A stretch of 64,000 bases of DNA from Aralia elata (Eukaryota > Streptophyta > Magnoliopsida > Apiales > Araliaceae), in contig JAVJAP010000352.1 in assembly GCA_034770075.1 (NCBI GenBank), positions 620,001 to 684,000 of the forward strand. Direction: 5' to 3'. Numbering within the stretch: position 1 is the stretch's first letter; each line of letters opens with the position of its first letter. Below are positions 1 through 11,853 of this stretch, in pieces. The notes beneath the pieces are model-generated. The model was not told where the DNA came from. It did no database searches and saw only the letters and a list, made by a program, of their open reading frames with translations. Made by a program: the position numbers and the translations under genes.

Positions 1-1027
1 TCGACAGCATGGCGCACTCATAGCTGGGGACATTAGAGGGCTTAAGCGCGGCGTTCAAACATCTTGATGCTATCCTTTAGTCCTGTAAAATTTATTAAAT
101 GTGTATGTGCAATGCCAACATTTATTGAACTTCTTTTTATTGTTGTGTGAATGTGTTGTTGTTGTCCAATGAATGAAATGATTGTAATGGTTTTGCTTTA
201 CCCTATCAAAGAGTAATCATTTGCATTATGGTGAGGACGATGAAATGTGAATGATAATAGTTGAGAGAGATACCGTCCTCCTGAGCGCGCGAACCTCGTT
301 CGGTTGCTTATTACTCTGGAACTCGAAGGGGCTGCTTCCCTCGGAGATTGGGCGTCAAGGGAAACGCACACACCCAAATCCCGCCTCCCAATCGAAAGGA
401 TTCAGACTGAGTAGATTGCGAAGAATATTGGTGGACCTTTCAACATGCCGAAAAGAAAGAGCCCGGCGAGGAGGTAAACCCTAGAGGGTTAGGTCAACAG
501 CCTCTGATAAACCCTACACAAAAGAGGGAAGGCTTCTATCATGCCATTTTTATCGTTCAGTCAAATAAATAAATGTCAAGCAAATGGCAAATACAAATGT
601 CCATACCATCATCATCGTAATAAATATGTGCATCGCTATATGTGATTACCATCACCTCTGGCAACATATTATAAGAAGAATACTGAACAAGGTTTTTTTG
701 CAGGAGGGCACTCCGTGCCAACGTGTAACCAGGTTTTCTTAAAAACATCTAGATACTATCCTGTCATCAAATCAATGACCTTCTTTTGTCAGGATAAGAT
801 TAAGAGAACCGTGAAAAGCATGGCATAACGATCAACAAAGAACCCGGAGTTAGGGGCATACTTACGACATCAAAAAAAAAAAGGGGGAAAAAGCAAAAAG
901 AAAAAGCAAGAGAAAAAAGAAAGAAATAATAATTAATCATTTGAGCAATCGGTGGTTGACCAATTGGCATCTGCCAACTTGTAACTGGCACAGTATTAAG
1001 AGGCCGTAAAGTCCATACTCCATCCAT
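1..1027 (+). other. non-coding or decayed internal part of the Tat/Ogre-type element
   Basis: I recognise no protein here. Short open frames exist (for example 251-484, plus strand) but lack any family signature. A purine-rich run lies at 872-930. The phrase AAAGAACCCGGAGT near 838-852 recurs almost exactly near 1901-1914, which suggests an internal duplication within the element. Confidence 0.4.
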
Positions 1028-1492
1028 CCAAATGGGCAGAGGCCGATAGCCATGAAATTACAGTTCTACCACTCCAACAATACGACTGAATACGAGGGAT
1101 TCATCCTAGGACTGAGATTAGCCCTGGGAATGGGAATCAAAGGGATGATAGTAGTTAGAGACTCTGAATTGGTCATCCAGCAGACCATGGGAATACACAG
1201 CACCAAAGGGCATAAACGGGACCTAGCTACGGGACTGCTGAGATATCTGGAAGCCAAAGAAGCCCACAGAAAATGGAACGAAGTACATGGCGATGTGTGC
1301 GGAGCCCGTATGAGCAGAACGTTTTTGGCAAAGAAAATCATGGGAACGGGTCACTACTGGCTAACCATGAAAACTGACTGCGATGCTCATGTCAGGAAAT
1401 GACATCAATGCCAGATCCATGCCGATGCGATCCATGCACCTCCTAATGAGCTCCATTGCTTGACCTCACCGTGGCCAGTTGGACCGTGCAAC
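1028..1492 (+). pseudogene. RNase H / integrase zinc-finger remnant of a Tat/Ogre-type polyprotein
   Basis: The frame contains NNTTEYEGFILGLRLALGMG and VVRDSELVIQQ. These are the central RNase H motifs of Tat-lineage elements, with the catalytic Asp inside RDSELV. It then jumps directly to the integrase N-terminal zinc finger (GHYWLTMKTDCDAHVRK, then HQCQIHADAIHAPPNEL). Roughly 200 or more codons that normally lie between them are missing, so there is an internal deletion. The zinc-finger Cys codon after HVRK is replaced by TGA at 1400-1402, and the frame resumes at once behind it. The DDE integrase core is absent, because similarity stops near 1490. The family call is confident; the gene is certainly dead. 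Confidence 0.8.
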
Positions 1493-2560
1493 AGGTGATA
1501 TCCCGGAAGGGGTAAATCCGGGAGTATGGCAGTGAATCCCGACCAGTAGAAGATCAATGGGTTTTAAGATTCTGAGTTTTATTTCAAATCCCTGCATGCT
1601 CATGTCATTTTGTCATGTTATCCAAAAGAAGATCATGTGCTGAAAGGTTTTATATATGACAGCATTTTTGTTTTATGACAGGTACCCCGATTTGAGACAT
1701 TCTAGCCTGACAAGCAATAGGCCAAATTTGAAGGAGTATCATGATTTTGGTATAGAGCTAGATTTCGATCTGATGGGGATTGGGCAGGATGAGACAGATA
1801 TCGACAATACGCCTGACGAGATCAAAGGATGGGTCAAAGATAAACCCAAACCCGACTTAGGCCAAACCATCGCCATCAAACATCAGAACCCCTAACGATC
1901 ACAAAGAACCCGGAGTAGGGGCAAATCCATCCAAAAAAAAAAAAAATCAAAAATCAAAAATAAAAAATTTCAAAAAATCAAAAACCCCCCAAGCCTTTCA
2001 ACAAGTCAAAGGACTGGATCTTTTGTCAGCCCAGCGAGATACCGATGCGACCAGTACAAGGAAAATCACAAGAAAAATAACTCAACACTAGGGCATTTGT
2101 CAACTACCCAGGAAATGATGACGTGCAAATTGGCATCCATGCAACAAACCCATCAACATGCACCATCATCATCAAATGCTACCCCATGTTAATTCAATCT
2201 TCAACGGTACGATCATCTGGTATTTGTCAAGCATAGTTTTCCCAGGATACGATGATCCGCGTGAAAGGGGGATTTTATTTGGCTTGATAGGAGTCGGATT
2301 AATTCTGACAGGCAACTGTGGAGCACGATCGTGAGTATGATTAGACGAAGAAGACTATTCAACCTTTTGATCAGGTACAAAGCCTTAATTCAAAGCAACG
2401 TTTGCGACAGAATCGACCTCATGTGACAGCCTACACTTTGCATTTGCACAAGCTTTCAGTTGTGGGGTATAAAACTATGACGATGTTGATGGCAATTAAC
2501 ACGTAGTAATTATCAAGCTAATATCAAGAGGTCAGACGATAAATGATTATCAAGCTAATG
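1493..2560 (+). other. 3' non-coding region of the Tat/Ogre-type element
   Basis: There is no confident gene. An acidic 79-codon open frame at 1656-1895 (ELDFDLMGIGQDETDID, ending near KPKPDLGQT) resembles in tone the acidic linker between protease and reverse transcriptase of Tat-type polyproteins. It sits out of order here, and I would not call it a gene. A-rich low-complexity sequence lies at 1934-1985. The rest shows no structure I can name. Confidence 0.4.
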
Positions 2561-3049
2561 TCTCGAATCGTGGCCTGGGTTATTTGAGTAATTAAGCCCG
2601 AGGGGTGTCTCTACACCTGGTGCCCTAAAGCCATCTGGTTTGGGAGTCGCTGGCCCAACACTCGTTACATGGGTAACTCAGAGCCTAAGAAAACGAGCAT
2701 TACAGTAGAGGAGGCCCGAGCAGATTCGAATCGTGGCATGGGCTACTCGAGTAATTAAGCCTAAGGGATGTCTCTGCATCTGGTGCCCTAAAGCCGTCTG
2801 GTTTGGGAGTCACCGGCCTAACACTCGCTACATGGGTAACTGAAGCCTAAGAAAACGAATCTTGTGCAAGGTCAAGCAAAGAATGAATGGCGCAGACCAC
2901 CAGCTTGTCTCGAACCGTGGCCTTTGTTACTCGAGTAAATAAATCCGAAGGGGTGTCTGTACACCTAATGCCCCAAAACCGTCTGGTTTGGGAGTCATTG
3001 GTCTAAAACTCGTTAAATGGGTAACTTTGAATAGCCTAAGAAAACGAGA
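2561..3049 (+). repeat. three direct repeats, spacing about 163-184 bp
   Basis: Three degenerate copies start near 2561, 2724 and 2908. Each carries TCGAAnCGTGGC, then GAGTAA(T/A)TAA, GTGTCT, TGGTTTGGGAGTC, CATGGGTAACT or a close form, and ends CCTAAGAAAACGA. The two intervals differ because of short non-homologous fillers. The repeats belong to the 3' region of the Tat/Ogre-type element, a place where that lineage often accumulates tandem repeats. Confidence 0.8.
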
Positions 3050-4095
3050 CAAGTGAAGTGGGCTAATAAGAAAAAAAAAAGATAATACGAAAAAACTCTC
3101 GGCCTTAAACAAGAAGTCATAGAAGAGAAACCCCTACTGAGTGCTGCATCGCATAGTGCATTTGTCATATGACGTCAATCCTGCTAAGAACGTTGTCGAG
3201 AATGAAGACAGGATACCTTTGACCAGGGAAGGTAGTTCTTTTGAATTCGACCCTACTCACGTACAATGACCATGAATGCTTGAAGGTGTTCTTACGATTT
3301 CATAGCTCGTTAAATAGAAAATCATCAACTCACGAGGGATTAAAAAAAAAAAGGGAATAAAAAAGAAAAAAAAAAAAAAACTTCCAATCTAGCACATTCA
3401 CGGTTCACAACTTGCTAGATTGCGCGATCAACAAATATTCAATTTCATGTGCTTTAACTGCATTTACTCTTTTGTCAAGATTATAATATCTTTGTGTTGA
3501 ACTAACACCAACGACTCGAGCCTTCAAGTTTTGGCATTTGTTAGTCATCTGATATGCAGGATCTTGCAGAGCTGTGGATAAATCAGCACGGTCAACCTCG
3601 TGAGTTTTCGATAGAAATTCTTGGTAGCCACACGCGCCAAGGCAGGGGCAGTTAAGAATCGTGAAATGGAAGGAAGCTGAGGCTGCACAGAACTTCTTGT
3701 CATGGGGCCTCTCCCCAATCCTGACTATCACTGCCTCGACATCCCAATGATCAACGTGCATGAGCATATACAGGGACGTTATAATGCGGGACGACAGCAT
3801 ATCGGCCAGCAGAAATGATCAAAAGGCCAAGGAGCCCAACATAGCTACCGATCATCACAAGAGAGCGAAACAGACTGCCTCAACTCGATGAAAGGAAGAC
3901 GACCAAGAACAGGTACGATCAAAATGAAAATCTTCAGGAAAGTACAAGCACGTCGCCTTCAACCTCACAAATGATCAGACCGTGATGGCTTTTGCGGCAT
4001 AGTACGTGGACGATGTTGGTGGGAGATCTGGGACAGAAGCCGATCACACATCCTACTTCAAGAAATCCCTCAAAATCAAATCAAAAAAAAAAAAA
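3050..4095 (+). other. non-coding 3' region with A-rich tracts
   Basis: There is no recognisable gene. A-rich runs lie at 3068-3080 and 3340-3381. A minus-strand open frame of 131 codons (3405-3800) is antisense to the element, matches no family I know, and has no start context or neighbour that would support it. I treat it as chance. Confidence 0.4.
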
Positions 4096-5993
4096 TCCCT
4101 AGGAAGGGCTGGCATCCAAGCAATCAATGATCCCTGGGAAGGGCTGATATCCAATCAATCGAGCACCCCTGGGAAGGGCTGATATCCACAAAAAAAAAAA
4201 AAAAGACAAAAAACAACAAACCCTGGGAAGGGCTGAGATCCACGCGAACCACAACAAGATGGTGAGCACCCCTGGGAAGGGCTGATATCCATAAAAAGAA
4301 AAAAGATAAAAAATAACAAACCCTAGGAAGGGCTGAGATCCACGCGAACCACAACAAGATGGTGAGCACCCCTGGGAAGGGCTGATATCCATAAAAAGAA
4401 AAAAGACAAAAAACAACAAACCCTGGGAAGGGCTGAGATCCACGCGAACCACAACAAGATGGTGAGCACCCCTGGGAAGGGCTGATATCCATAAAAAGAA
4501 AAAAGACAAAAAACAACAAACCCTGGGAAGGGCTGAGATCCACGCGAACCACAACAAGATGGTGAGCACCCCTGGGAAGGGCTGATATCCATAAAAATAA
4601 AAAAGACAAAAAACAACAAACCCTTGGAAGGGCTGAGATCCACGCGAACCACAACAAGATGGTGAGCACCCCTGGGAAGGGCTGATATCCATAAAAAGAA
4701 AAAAGACAAAAAACAACAAACCCTGGGAAGGGCTGAGATCCACGCGAACCACAACAAGATGGTGAGCACCCCTGGGAAGGGCTGATATCCACCAAAAGAA
4801 AAAAGACAAAAAACAACAAACCCTGGGAAGGGCTGAGATCCACGCGAACCACAACAAGATGGTGAGCAACCCTGGGAAGGGCTGATATCCACAAAAAGAA
4901 AAAAGACAAAAAACAACAAACCCTGGGAAGGGCTGAGATCCACGCGAACCACAACAAGATGGTGAGCACCCCTAGGAAGGGATGATATCCACAAAAAGAA
5001 AAAAGACAAAAAACAACAAATCCTGGGAAGGGCTGAGATCCACGCGAACCACAACAAGATGGTGAGCACCCCTGGGAAGGGCTCATATCCACAAAAAGAA
5101 AAAAAAAAGACAAAAAACAACAAATCCTGGGAAGGGCTGAGATCCACGCGAACCACAACAAGATGGTGAGCACCCCTGGGAAGGGCTGATATCCACAAAA
5201 AGAAAAAAAAGACAAAAAACAACAAACCCTGGGAAGGGCTGAAATCCACGCGAACCACAACAAGATGGTGAGCACCCCTGGGAAGGGCTGATATCCATAA
5301 AAAGAAAAAAGACAAAAAACAACAAACCCTGGGAAGGGCTGAGATCCACGCGAACCATAACAAGATGGTGAGCACCCCTGGGAAGGGCTGATATCCATAA
5401 AAAGAAAAAAGACAAAAAACAACAAACCCTGGGAAGGGCTGAGATCCACGCGAACCACAACAAGATGGTGAGCACCCCTGGGAAGGGCTGATATCCACCA
5501 AAAGAAAAAAGACAAAAAACAACAAACCTTGGGAAGGGCTGAGATCCACGCGAACCACAACAAGATGGTGAGCAACCCTGGGAAGGGCTGATATCCACAA
5601 AAAGAAAAAAGACAAAAAACAACAAACCCTGGGAAGGGCTGAGATCCACGCGAACCACAACAAGATGGTGAGCACCCTTAGGAAGGGATGATATCCACAA
5701 ATAGAAAAAAGACAAAAAACAACAAATCCTGGGAAGGGCTGAGATCCACGCGAACCACAACAAGATGGTGAGCACCCCTGGGAAGGGCTGATATCCACAA
5801 AAAGAAAAAAAAAGACAAAAAACAACAAATCTTGGGAAGGGCTGAGATCCACGCGAACCACAACAAGATGGTGAGCACCCCTTGGAAGGGCTGATATCCA
5901 CAAAAAGAAAAAAAAGACAAAAAACAACAAACCATGGTAAGGGCTGAGATCCACGCGAACCACAACAAGATGGTGAGCACCCTTGGGAAGGGC
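4096..5993 (+). repeat. tandem array of a 100-bp repeat (about 18-19 units)
   Basis: The period is exactly 100 bp through most of the array (for example 4381, 4481, 4581). Each unit contains two copies of CCCTGGGAAGGGCTG: one followed by AGATCCACGCGAACC, the other by ATATCCA and an A-rich stretch. The internal doubling suggests that a ~50-bp half-unit came first. The first units (4096-4200) and a few A-tract lengths are irregular. Long minus-strand open frames across it are products of the repetition and not genes. The array is broken by Tekay A at 5994 and resumes at 18835. Confidence 0.95.
5989..5993. repeat. left target-site duplication of Tekay A (AGGGC)
   Basis: AGGGC immediately precedes the left end TGTGACACC of the element. 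The same five bases follow its right end at 18835-18839. Five bases is the usual length for Ty3/gypsy elements. Removing the element and one copy restores the GGGAAGGGCTGATATCC unit of the 100-bp repeat. Confidence 0.93.
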
Positions 5994-7379
5994 TGTGACA
6001 CCCCCAAATCCAGGTTTCCAAACCTCGAATTCGGTGCTCACGATAATTCGACGACAAACATACTATCTAACTAAATGCGGAATAATAAACATACATTGTT
6101 TATCGAATGGAAATAAAGTCTTACAATTCTGGTCCCAAGGTTCTTTAACCTTAACATAAAACGTACTCTTAATACAAATAAGGGTTCACTTAATCAAACC
6201 ACATTCGGAAATAGCTAGTACATAGGCACTAACGGGCATCTACTCTTGCACCTTCCCTTTTCCTTTGTCTCCCCTAGACGTTTCTGCCTTAGCTGAAATA
6301 AAGATCATGATATAGCAAGGGTAAGCAACTAATTTGCTTAGCAAGTATATACACAAAGAGATATATCATGATAGAAGGAAATTTCGCTTTCAATGTTCAA
6401 CAACAGTATAAAAGTGTGGAGGAGCATTGAATTAATAAACAACAGTTGAATATTCGAATAATTGAATGACAATTACTGAGTGGTTTGAAATAACCAAGGA
6501 CGTTTTCCAAGGTTCTCAGCATGTAAGCTGGACCTCTTAAAAAGTTTTGGTAATCGAGGGGATCAGCCTCTCATACCCCGTGATTTATGCATAAACACTT
6601 AATAACCAGCATTGATATCATGCCTTAAACAAGTTTATCCTTTTTCTCAGCCAAGAGTTCTTACCACAACAATTTAATAAGAACAGCTTTTAAAATACCA
6701 TTGTCTTAACCAATTTAGACATGCTGGATCTAGCTGATACAAATAGCATAGATCGATCTCATAAACAATTCATACTTGAAAGAACTTTAATTAAATTTAC
6801 AGTTTAATCATAATAAGATAGGAATTCAATTGCACAATGGGCGAATCTCAATAAATAGTATAGATGTGAATAATCGACAATAATTATTCACTAACATGCT
6901 TCGAAAATAATAACTCGAGTTTGAGTTAGGGAACTTGCAATAATGTAAGAAGTTTAGGGTTAGGAACTTGCCTGTCTGCTCAGCTACAAATAATTCTAGC
7001 TTTAACTAATTGACCTTGAAGAACCTATCATTGATAACGTCGATCTATCAATTAGTACTGCGTAGTTGCATTTCGATACGCTTACTCATGCTATTTATTT
7101 AACAATTAAGCAAATCACATAGCACACATAAGCAAATAAACTATCGTAATTTCTATAAGACACTCAACTGGTCTCTGGGTTGATGGTTTAATTAATTAAC
7201 AATGTTTCCCTTAAGTGATAACCACTTATTAAACCCTTAAACAATTAATAATAATTGTTTAATTAATTAACATTACATTTTTTTAAGTAATATTCATTTA
7301 TTAAACCTTTAAACAATTTGTTATGATTGTTTAATTAACGGGTTATTAAACTCTCTCTATTTTATTAACTCTATCTTCA

Positions 7380-8270
7380 TTTAATTACTATTAAATAGTA
7401 ATTAATTAATTATCTTTAGTTATTATTAATAGTAATTAATAACTAATTACAGTTACTTATTATTTAATTATTAATTAAATAATAATCGAATTATAAATTT
7501 TAATTGTCTCTAATTATTATTTAAGATTTAAATAATAATTAGTTAGGTTTATTCATTATTTAAAGTTAATCAAATAATAAATAATTAATTAGTGAGTAAT
7601 AATTATCTTTAGTTATTATTTAATAATAAATAATAACTAATTAGATTTATTTATTATTTAAAGTTAATCAAATAATAAATAATTAATTAGTGAGTAATAA
7701 TTAGCTTTAGTTATTATTTAATAATAAATAATAACTAATTAGATTTATTTATTATTTAAAGTTAATCAAATAATAAATAATTAATTAGTAAATATGAATT
7801 ATCTTTAGTTATTAATAAATAATAACTAATTATATTTATTTATTATTTAAGGTTAATCAAGTAATAAATAATTACTTAGTGAATAAGAATTATCTTTAGT
7901 TATTATTTAATAAATGATAACTAATTAGGTTTATTTATTATTTAAAGTTAATCAAATAATAAATAATTAATTAGTGAGTAATAATTATCTTTAGTTATTA
8001 TTTAATAATCACTAATTAGGTTTATTTATTATTTAATGTTAATCAAATAATAAATAACTAATAAGTGAGTACTAATTATCTTTAGTTATTATTTAATAAT
8101 AAATAATAACTAATTAGGTTTATTTATATTTTAAAGTTAATCAAATCATAAATAATTAATTTACAATTCTTAATTATCCTTAATCATTATTTAATAATAA
8201 TTAATCAATTACTTAACTTTATTTATTATTTAAACATAATTAAATAACAAATAGTTAATTTTTTTTCTAA
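7380..8270. repeat. AT-rich tandem repeats inside the 3' LTR of Tekay A
   Basis: Units begin at TTAGTGAGTAATAATT or a close variant. The AGTGAG/AGTAAA landmark falls near 7591, 7689, 7787, 7878, 7973 and 8064, giving a spacing of 91-98 bp. Each unit carries TTATTATTTAAAGTTAATC. The block is almost pure A and T, and lies downstream of the TATA box in the transcript direction, inside the long R-U5 part. Confidence 0.85.
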
Positions 8271-9014
8271 TTTTCGTTCTTGATTTCCAGATTTGGGGTC
8301 TTTCACCAAAACCTTCATAAAACGAAATCTACAACTTCGATTTACGATCCGTCGATTTTGTTGGATTCGTATCTTCCTGAACTACACTTTTCATTTATCA
8401 AACATCAAATTTGGTTATGTCTAGGTCTCGGAAAACAGGCTCAAAGTCAGGGGTCAGCAAGGTTGTTCAACAGTTGGCATGCTTTGGTAATAAATTCATG
8501 GTTTGCTCATTTTTCAACATATTTGAGTGATTCAAAAGGGATTTTGTCCCTAACTTATGGATCTAGCATATCAAGAAAGAAAATCACAAGACCCCTTTAT
8601 AGATTTCAAAATGACAAGCATATAACAACCTTTTTCAAACAAAATTTCTGGAAATCTCCTTTACTTCCTTTCTTCTAAATTTTTCCAACATAAACTCACA
8701 CATATGAACAAGCAAAACATTATACATTCAAGATCTAACCTTATCATAAGGTTCTAGCCATCAAAAATATAAAACTTTAAGGATCTATGTTCAAACACAT
8801 TAAAATAGCTTAAAGTTTGGAGTTATACCTTTTTGATTTCTTCTTCTTCTTTTCCTTCCCAAAATAGGTTGTGAATGGGGATGGCCTAAACAATCAAGAC
8901 CCTCTTCTTTCTCCCACAAGATTTGTTCTTGCTTCTCTCTTCCAACTCACAAACTCTCTCTACACTTGGTGAATAATAAGTGAGCCAACCCTTGTTAACT
9001 TTGGTGAGGGGTCC

Positions 9015-9022
9015 TATTTATA
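9015..9022 (-). promoter_or_regulatory. TATA box in the 3' LTR of Tekay A
   Basis: On the minus strand the sequence reads CCTATAAATAGGACC, a textbook plant TATA box. It lies about 560 bp from the LTR start in element orientation. The identical site in the 5' LTR would drive the element. Confidence 0.75.
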
Positions 9023-9579
9023 GGAAAGTAGAGACCATGGGCAAAATAGTCATTAATCATGACTAGGCAAGGGCAATTTGGTCAATTCATCAATAGTAGG
9101 AAGTTTCCTAGCAACTTCCTCAAGGGTATTTTAGTCCTTTCCCAACCTCTTTCAAGGTTAAAATAGTCTTTTCGCAAAATCTTAATTATCCATTAGTTAT
9201 TACCCATTCTTCATTGGTTATTAGACATTGGTTATTTATCTTGCCATCATTACATTGGTTTAAACACAATGGTTATTATCCCGCCATCATTTCATTGGTT
9301 ATTAACCACTTGGATATACAATGGTTATTGCCCTTACATAATTACCTTGGTTATTAACCACTCTTGGCCATTTTAGTCATTACCCACCAATTCCTACACT
9401 TGACTCACCTATGGTTATCTCTTAACCATAGTTATATCATACCTGCCAACACGAGTATAGACACATCTTATACATCTCCCACCAATTAACCCAAGCTGAT
9501 TTAAATAGAACACAACGTTAACTCATTGAATTAAATTAGATTTAATTAATAAGGACGTTCAAAATTCACGGGCATTACA

Positions 9580-9592
9580 TCCCTCTCCCCTT
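9580..9592 (-). promoter_or_regulatory. polypurine tract of Tekay A
   Basis: On the minus strand AAGGGGAGAGGGA directly precedes the 3' LTR start TGTAATG. It primes plus-strand DNA synthesis. A conserved GGACGGAAT lies just upstream, as in both copies of element B. Confidence 0.93.
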
Positions 9593-9627
9593 ATAAAAAT
9601 TCCGTCCTCGGAATTGCAAAAATAGGG

Positions 9628-11853
9628 TTACTCAAATAAGAACGGATAATTCGCCTTCATTTTCTCTTCGAGTTCCCACGTAGCTTCTTCGACTGCGTGA
9701 TTCCTCCAGAGAACTTTGATGGAATGTATGGTCTTGTTTCTCAGCTTTTGTTCCTTCCTATCGAGAATCTGGACAGGAACCTCCTCGTACGATAAGTCCT
9801 GCTCGACTTGAATTGGCTCATAGGAAATAACATGCTTGTAGTCTGGCTTATATGGACGTAACACTGATACATGAAACACGTTGTGAATGTGCTCAAGTTC
9901 AGGAGGTAATGCTACCTCGTACGCCACTTCGCCTACTCTCCTTAATATTTCAAAAGGTCCTATGAATCTAGGGCTCAGCTTGCCCTTCTTCCCAAAACGG
10001 ATCTTCCCTTTCCAGGGAGATACCTTCAGAAACACATAACTACCAACTTCAAAGTCTCGTTTCTGACGATGTAAGTCGGCATACTTCTTCTGACGATCCT
10101 GGGCTGCTACTAACCGCTGTCTTATTACTTTAATGATTTCCACGGTTTGTTGTACCAATTCTGGTCCCAACAATCTCCGTTCACCAACTTCATCCCAACA
10201 CAACGACGTTCGACACTTTCTTCCATATAACGCTTCGTACGGTGGCATACCGATGCTAGCGTGATAACTATTGTTGTAAGCGAACTCTACCAAGGGCAAG
10301 TGATCGTCCCAGCTGCCACCTAAGTCCATCACAACTGCCCGGAGCATGTCCTCCAGGGTCTGAATTGTTCGCTCGCTCTGACCATCGGTCTGAGGATGAT
10401 ACGCCGTACTCATTCTCAATTGTGTTCCCATTCTTTCCTGTAGACTTCTCCAAAAATTTGACGTGAAGCGCGGATCTCTGTCAGATACAATAGACACCGG
10501 TACTCCATGTCGTGATACTATCTCCTTCACATAGAGTTTCGCCAACTGTTCCAATTTGTACCTGATCTTGATTGGTAGAAAATGGGCAGACTTGGTCAAC
10601 CGATCTACGATCACCCAGATGGCGTCTAGACCCTTTTGTGTTGTCGGGAGTCCTACCACAAAATCCATAGTGATGTGCTCCCACTTCCACTCGGGAATCT
10701 CTAAGGGCTGCAACAATCCGCTCGGCCGTTGGTGCTTTGCCTTGACCCTCTGACAAGTTAAACACCGACTGACGAATTCCGCAACTTCCCCTTTCAAATG
10801 CGGCCACCAATAATGTTGACGAAGATCTTGATACATCTTGGTGCTACCCGGATGTACCGAAAATCTCGTATTATGGGCCTCTTGCAATATTTCTTCCCTT
10901 AAGTCTGGTACATATGGTATCCAGATCCTTCCCTCGAATCTCAGCAGACCCGTGCTGTCAACCTTGAACTTCAACGTTTTTCCTTCCGATAGTTGCTTCT
11001 TAATGCCAATGCATTCTTCATCAAATTCTTGAGCCTCCTTTATCTTATCCAGTAGAGTCGGACCCACTGTCACGGTGAACAATTTTTCGTCCGTCTCCAT
11101 TGGATACTTAACCTCCAGTTCCAGGCGTCCAAAGTCCTTTATCAGCTCTGCCTGAGTTGTAAGCCTCATCAACTTCTCTCTGCCTTTCCTACTCAGGGCA
11201 TCTGCCACTACATTTGCTTTGCCCGGATGGTACAAAATCTCACAATCGTAATCCTTGATTAATTCTAACCATCGGCGCTGCCTCATATTCAGCTCCTTCT
11301 GAGTGAAGATATATTTCAGACTTTTGTGATCTGTATATATCTCGCACTTCTCTCCATATAAGTAGTGCCTCCAAATCTTCAAGGCGAACACTACTGCTGC
11401 TAATTCCAGATCATGAGTCGGGTATCCCTTCTCATAGTCCTTCAGCTGGCGTGAAGCGTACGCAATGACCCTGCCGTGCTGCATTAGTACACAACCAAGG
11501 CCCTTGTGTGACGCATCACTGTATACTACAAAACCTCCAGTGTCGTCTGGTAATGCCAACACTGGTGCTTGGCTAAGTCTCTTCTTCAACTCCAAGAAAC
11601 TCTCCTCGCACTTCTCTGTCCAGACGAACTTTACCGTCTTTTTAGTCAGATTGGTCAACGGTGATGCTATCTTCGAAAAATCCTGGATGAATCTCCGATA
11701 GTATCCCGCTAACCCTAGGAAACTTCTGATCTCCGTTGGTGTCTTCGGCTGCTCCCAGTTGATAATGGCTTCCACCTTTGCTGGGTCTACCGAAACACCA
11801 TTACTGTCAATGACATGTCCAAGAAACTGCACTCTCTGCAACCAAAATTCACA
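9628..11853 (-). pseudogene. Tekay A pol, second part: end of RT, RNase H, integrase, chromodomain
   Basis: This continues the gag-pol frame directly after the TAG at 11856-11854, with CEFW then VQFLGHVID, so nothing but one codon is lost. In order: end of reverse transcriptase, RNase H (YSDASHKGLGCVLMQ near 11524; the THDLELAA motif), integrase zinc finger (HPGSTKMYQDL, then CLTCQ), the DDE core (MDFVVGLP, IVSDRDPRF, HPQTDGQSERTIQ), the integrase C-terminal segment (GPFEILRRVGEVAYEVALP), and a chromodomain (VLWRNHAVEEATWELEE). It ends FLFE-stop at 9628-9630. The chromodomain is expected to guide integration to marked chromatin. Apart from the upstream stop I see no defect. On its own it has no ATG; it needs read-through. 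Confidence 0.93.

Larger units (their letters stand above)
5994..9579 (-). repeat. 3' LTR of Tekay A
   Basis: The LTR is 3586 bp and begins and ends TG...CA. Compared by eye with the copy at 15249-18834 it differs by roughly nine substitutions plus several single-base indels (for example in T runs near 6650 and 9235). A TATA box lies at 9015-9022 (minus). An AT-rich block of ~91-98-bp repeats fills about 7.4-8.2 kb. A 132-codon plus-strand open frame (8280-8678) is antisense to the element and occurs in both LTRs simply because they are copies. Confidence 0.95.

Noticed and set aside
3405..3800. 131-codon minus-strand frame
   Set aside because: It lies antisense in the 3' region of a Tat-type element and has no family resemblance or supporting signals.
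4099..6057. Very long overlapping minus-strand open frames (up to 572 codons) rich in LSPSQG-type repeats
   Set aside because: They are translations of the 100-bp tandem repeat in several frames. The period is not a multiple of three, so the frames cycle, and there is no start context or conserved domain.
8280..8678. 132-codon plus-strand frame, also at 17535-17933
   Set aside because: It is antisense to Tekay A, and its presence in both places only reflects that the LTRs are copies. No domain is recognised.
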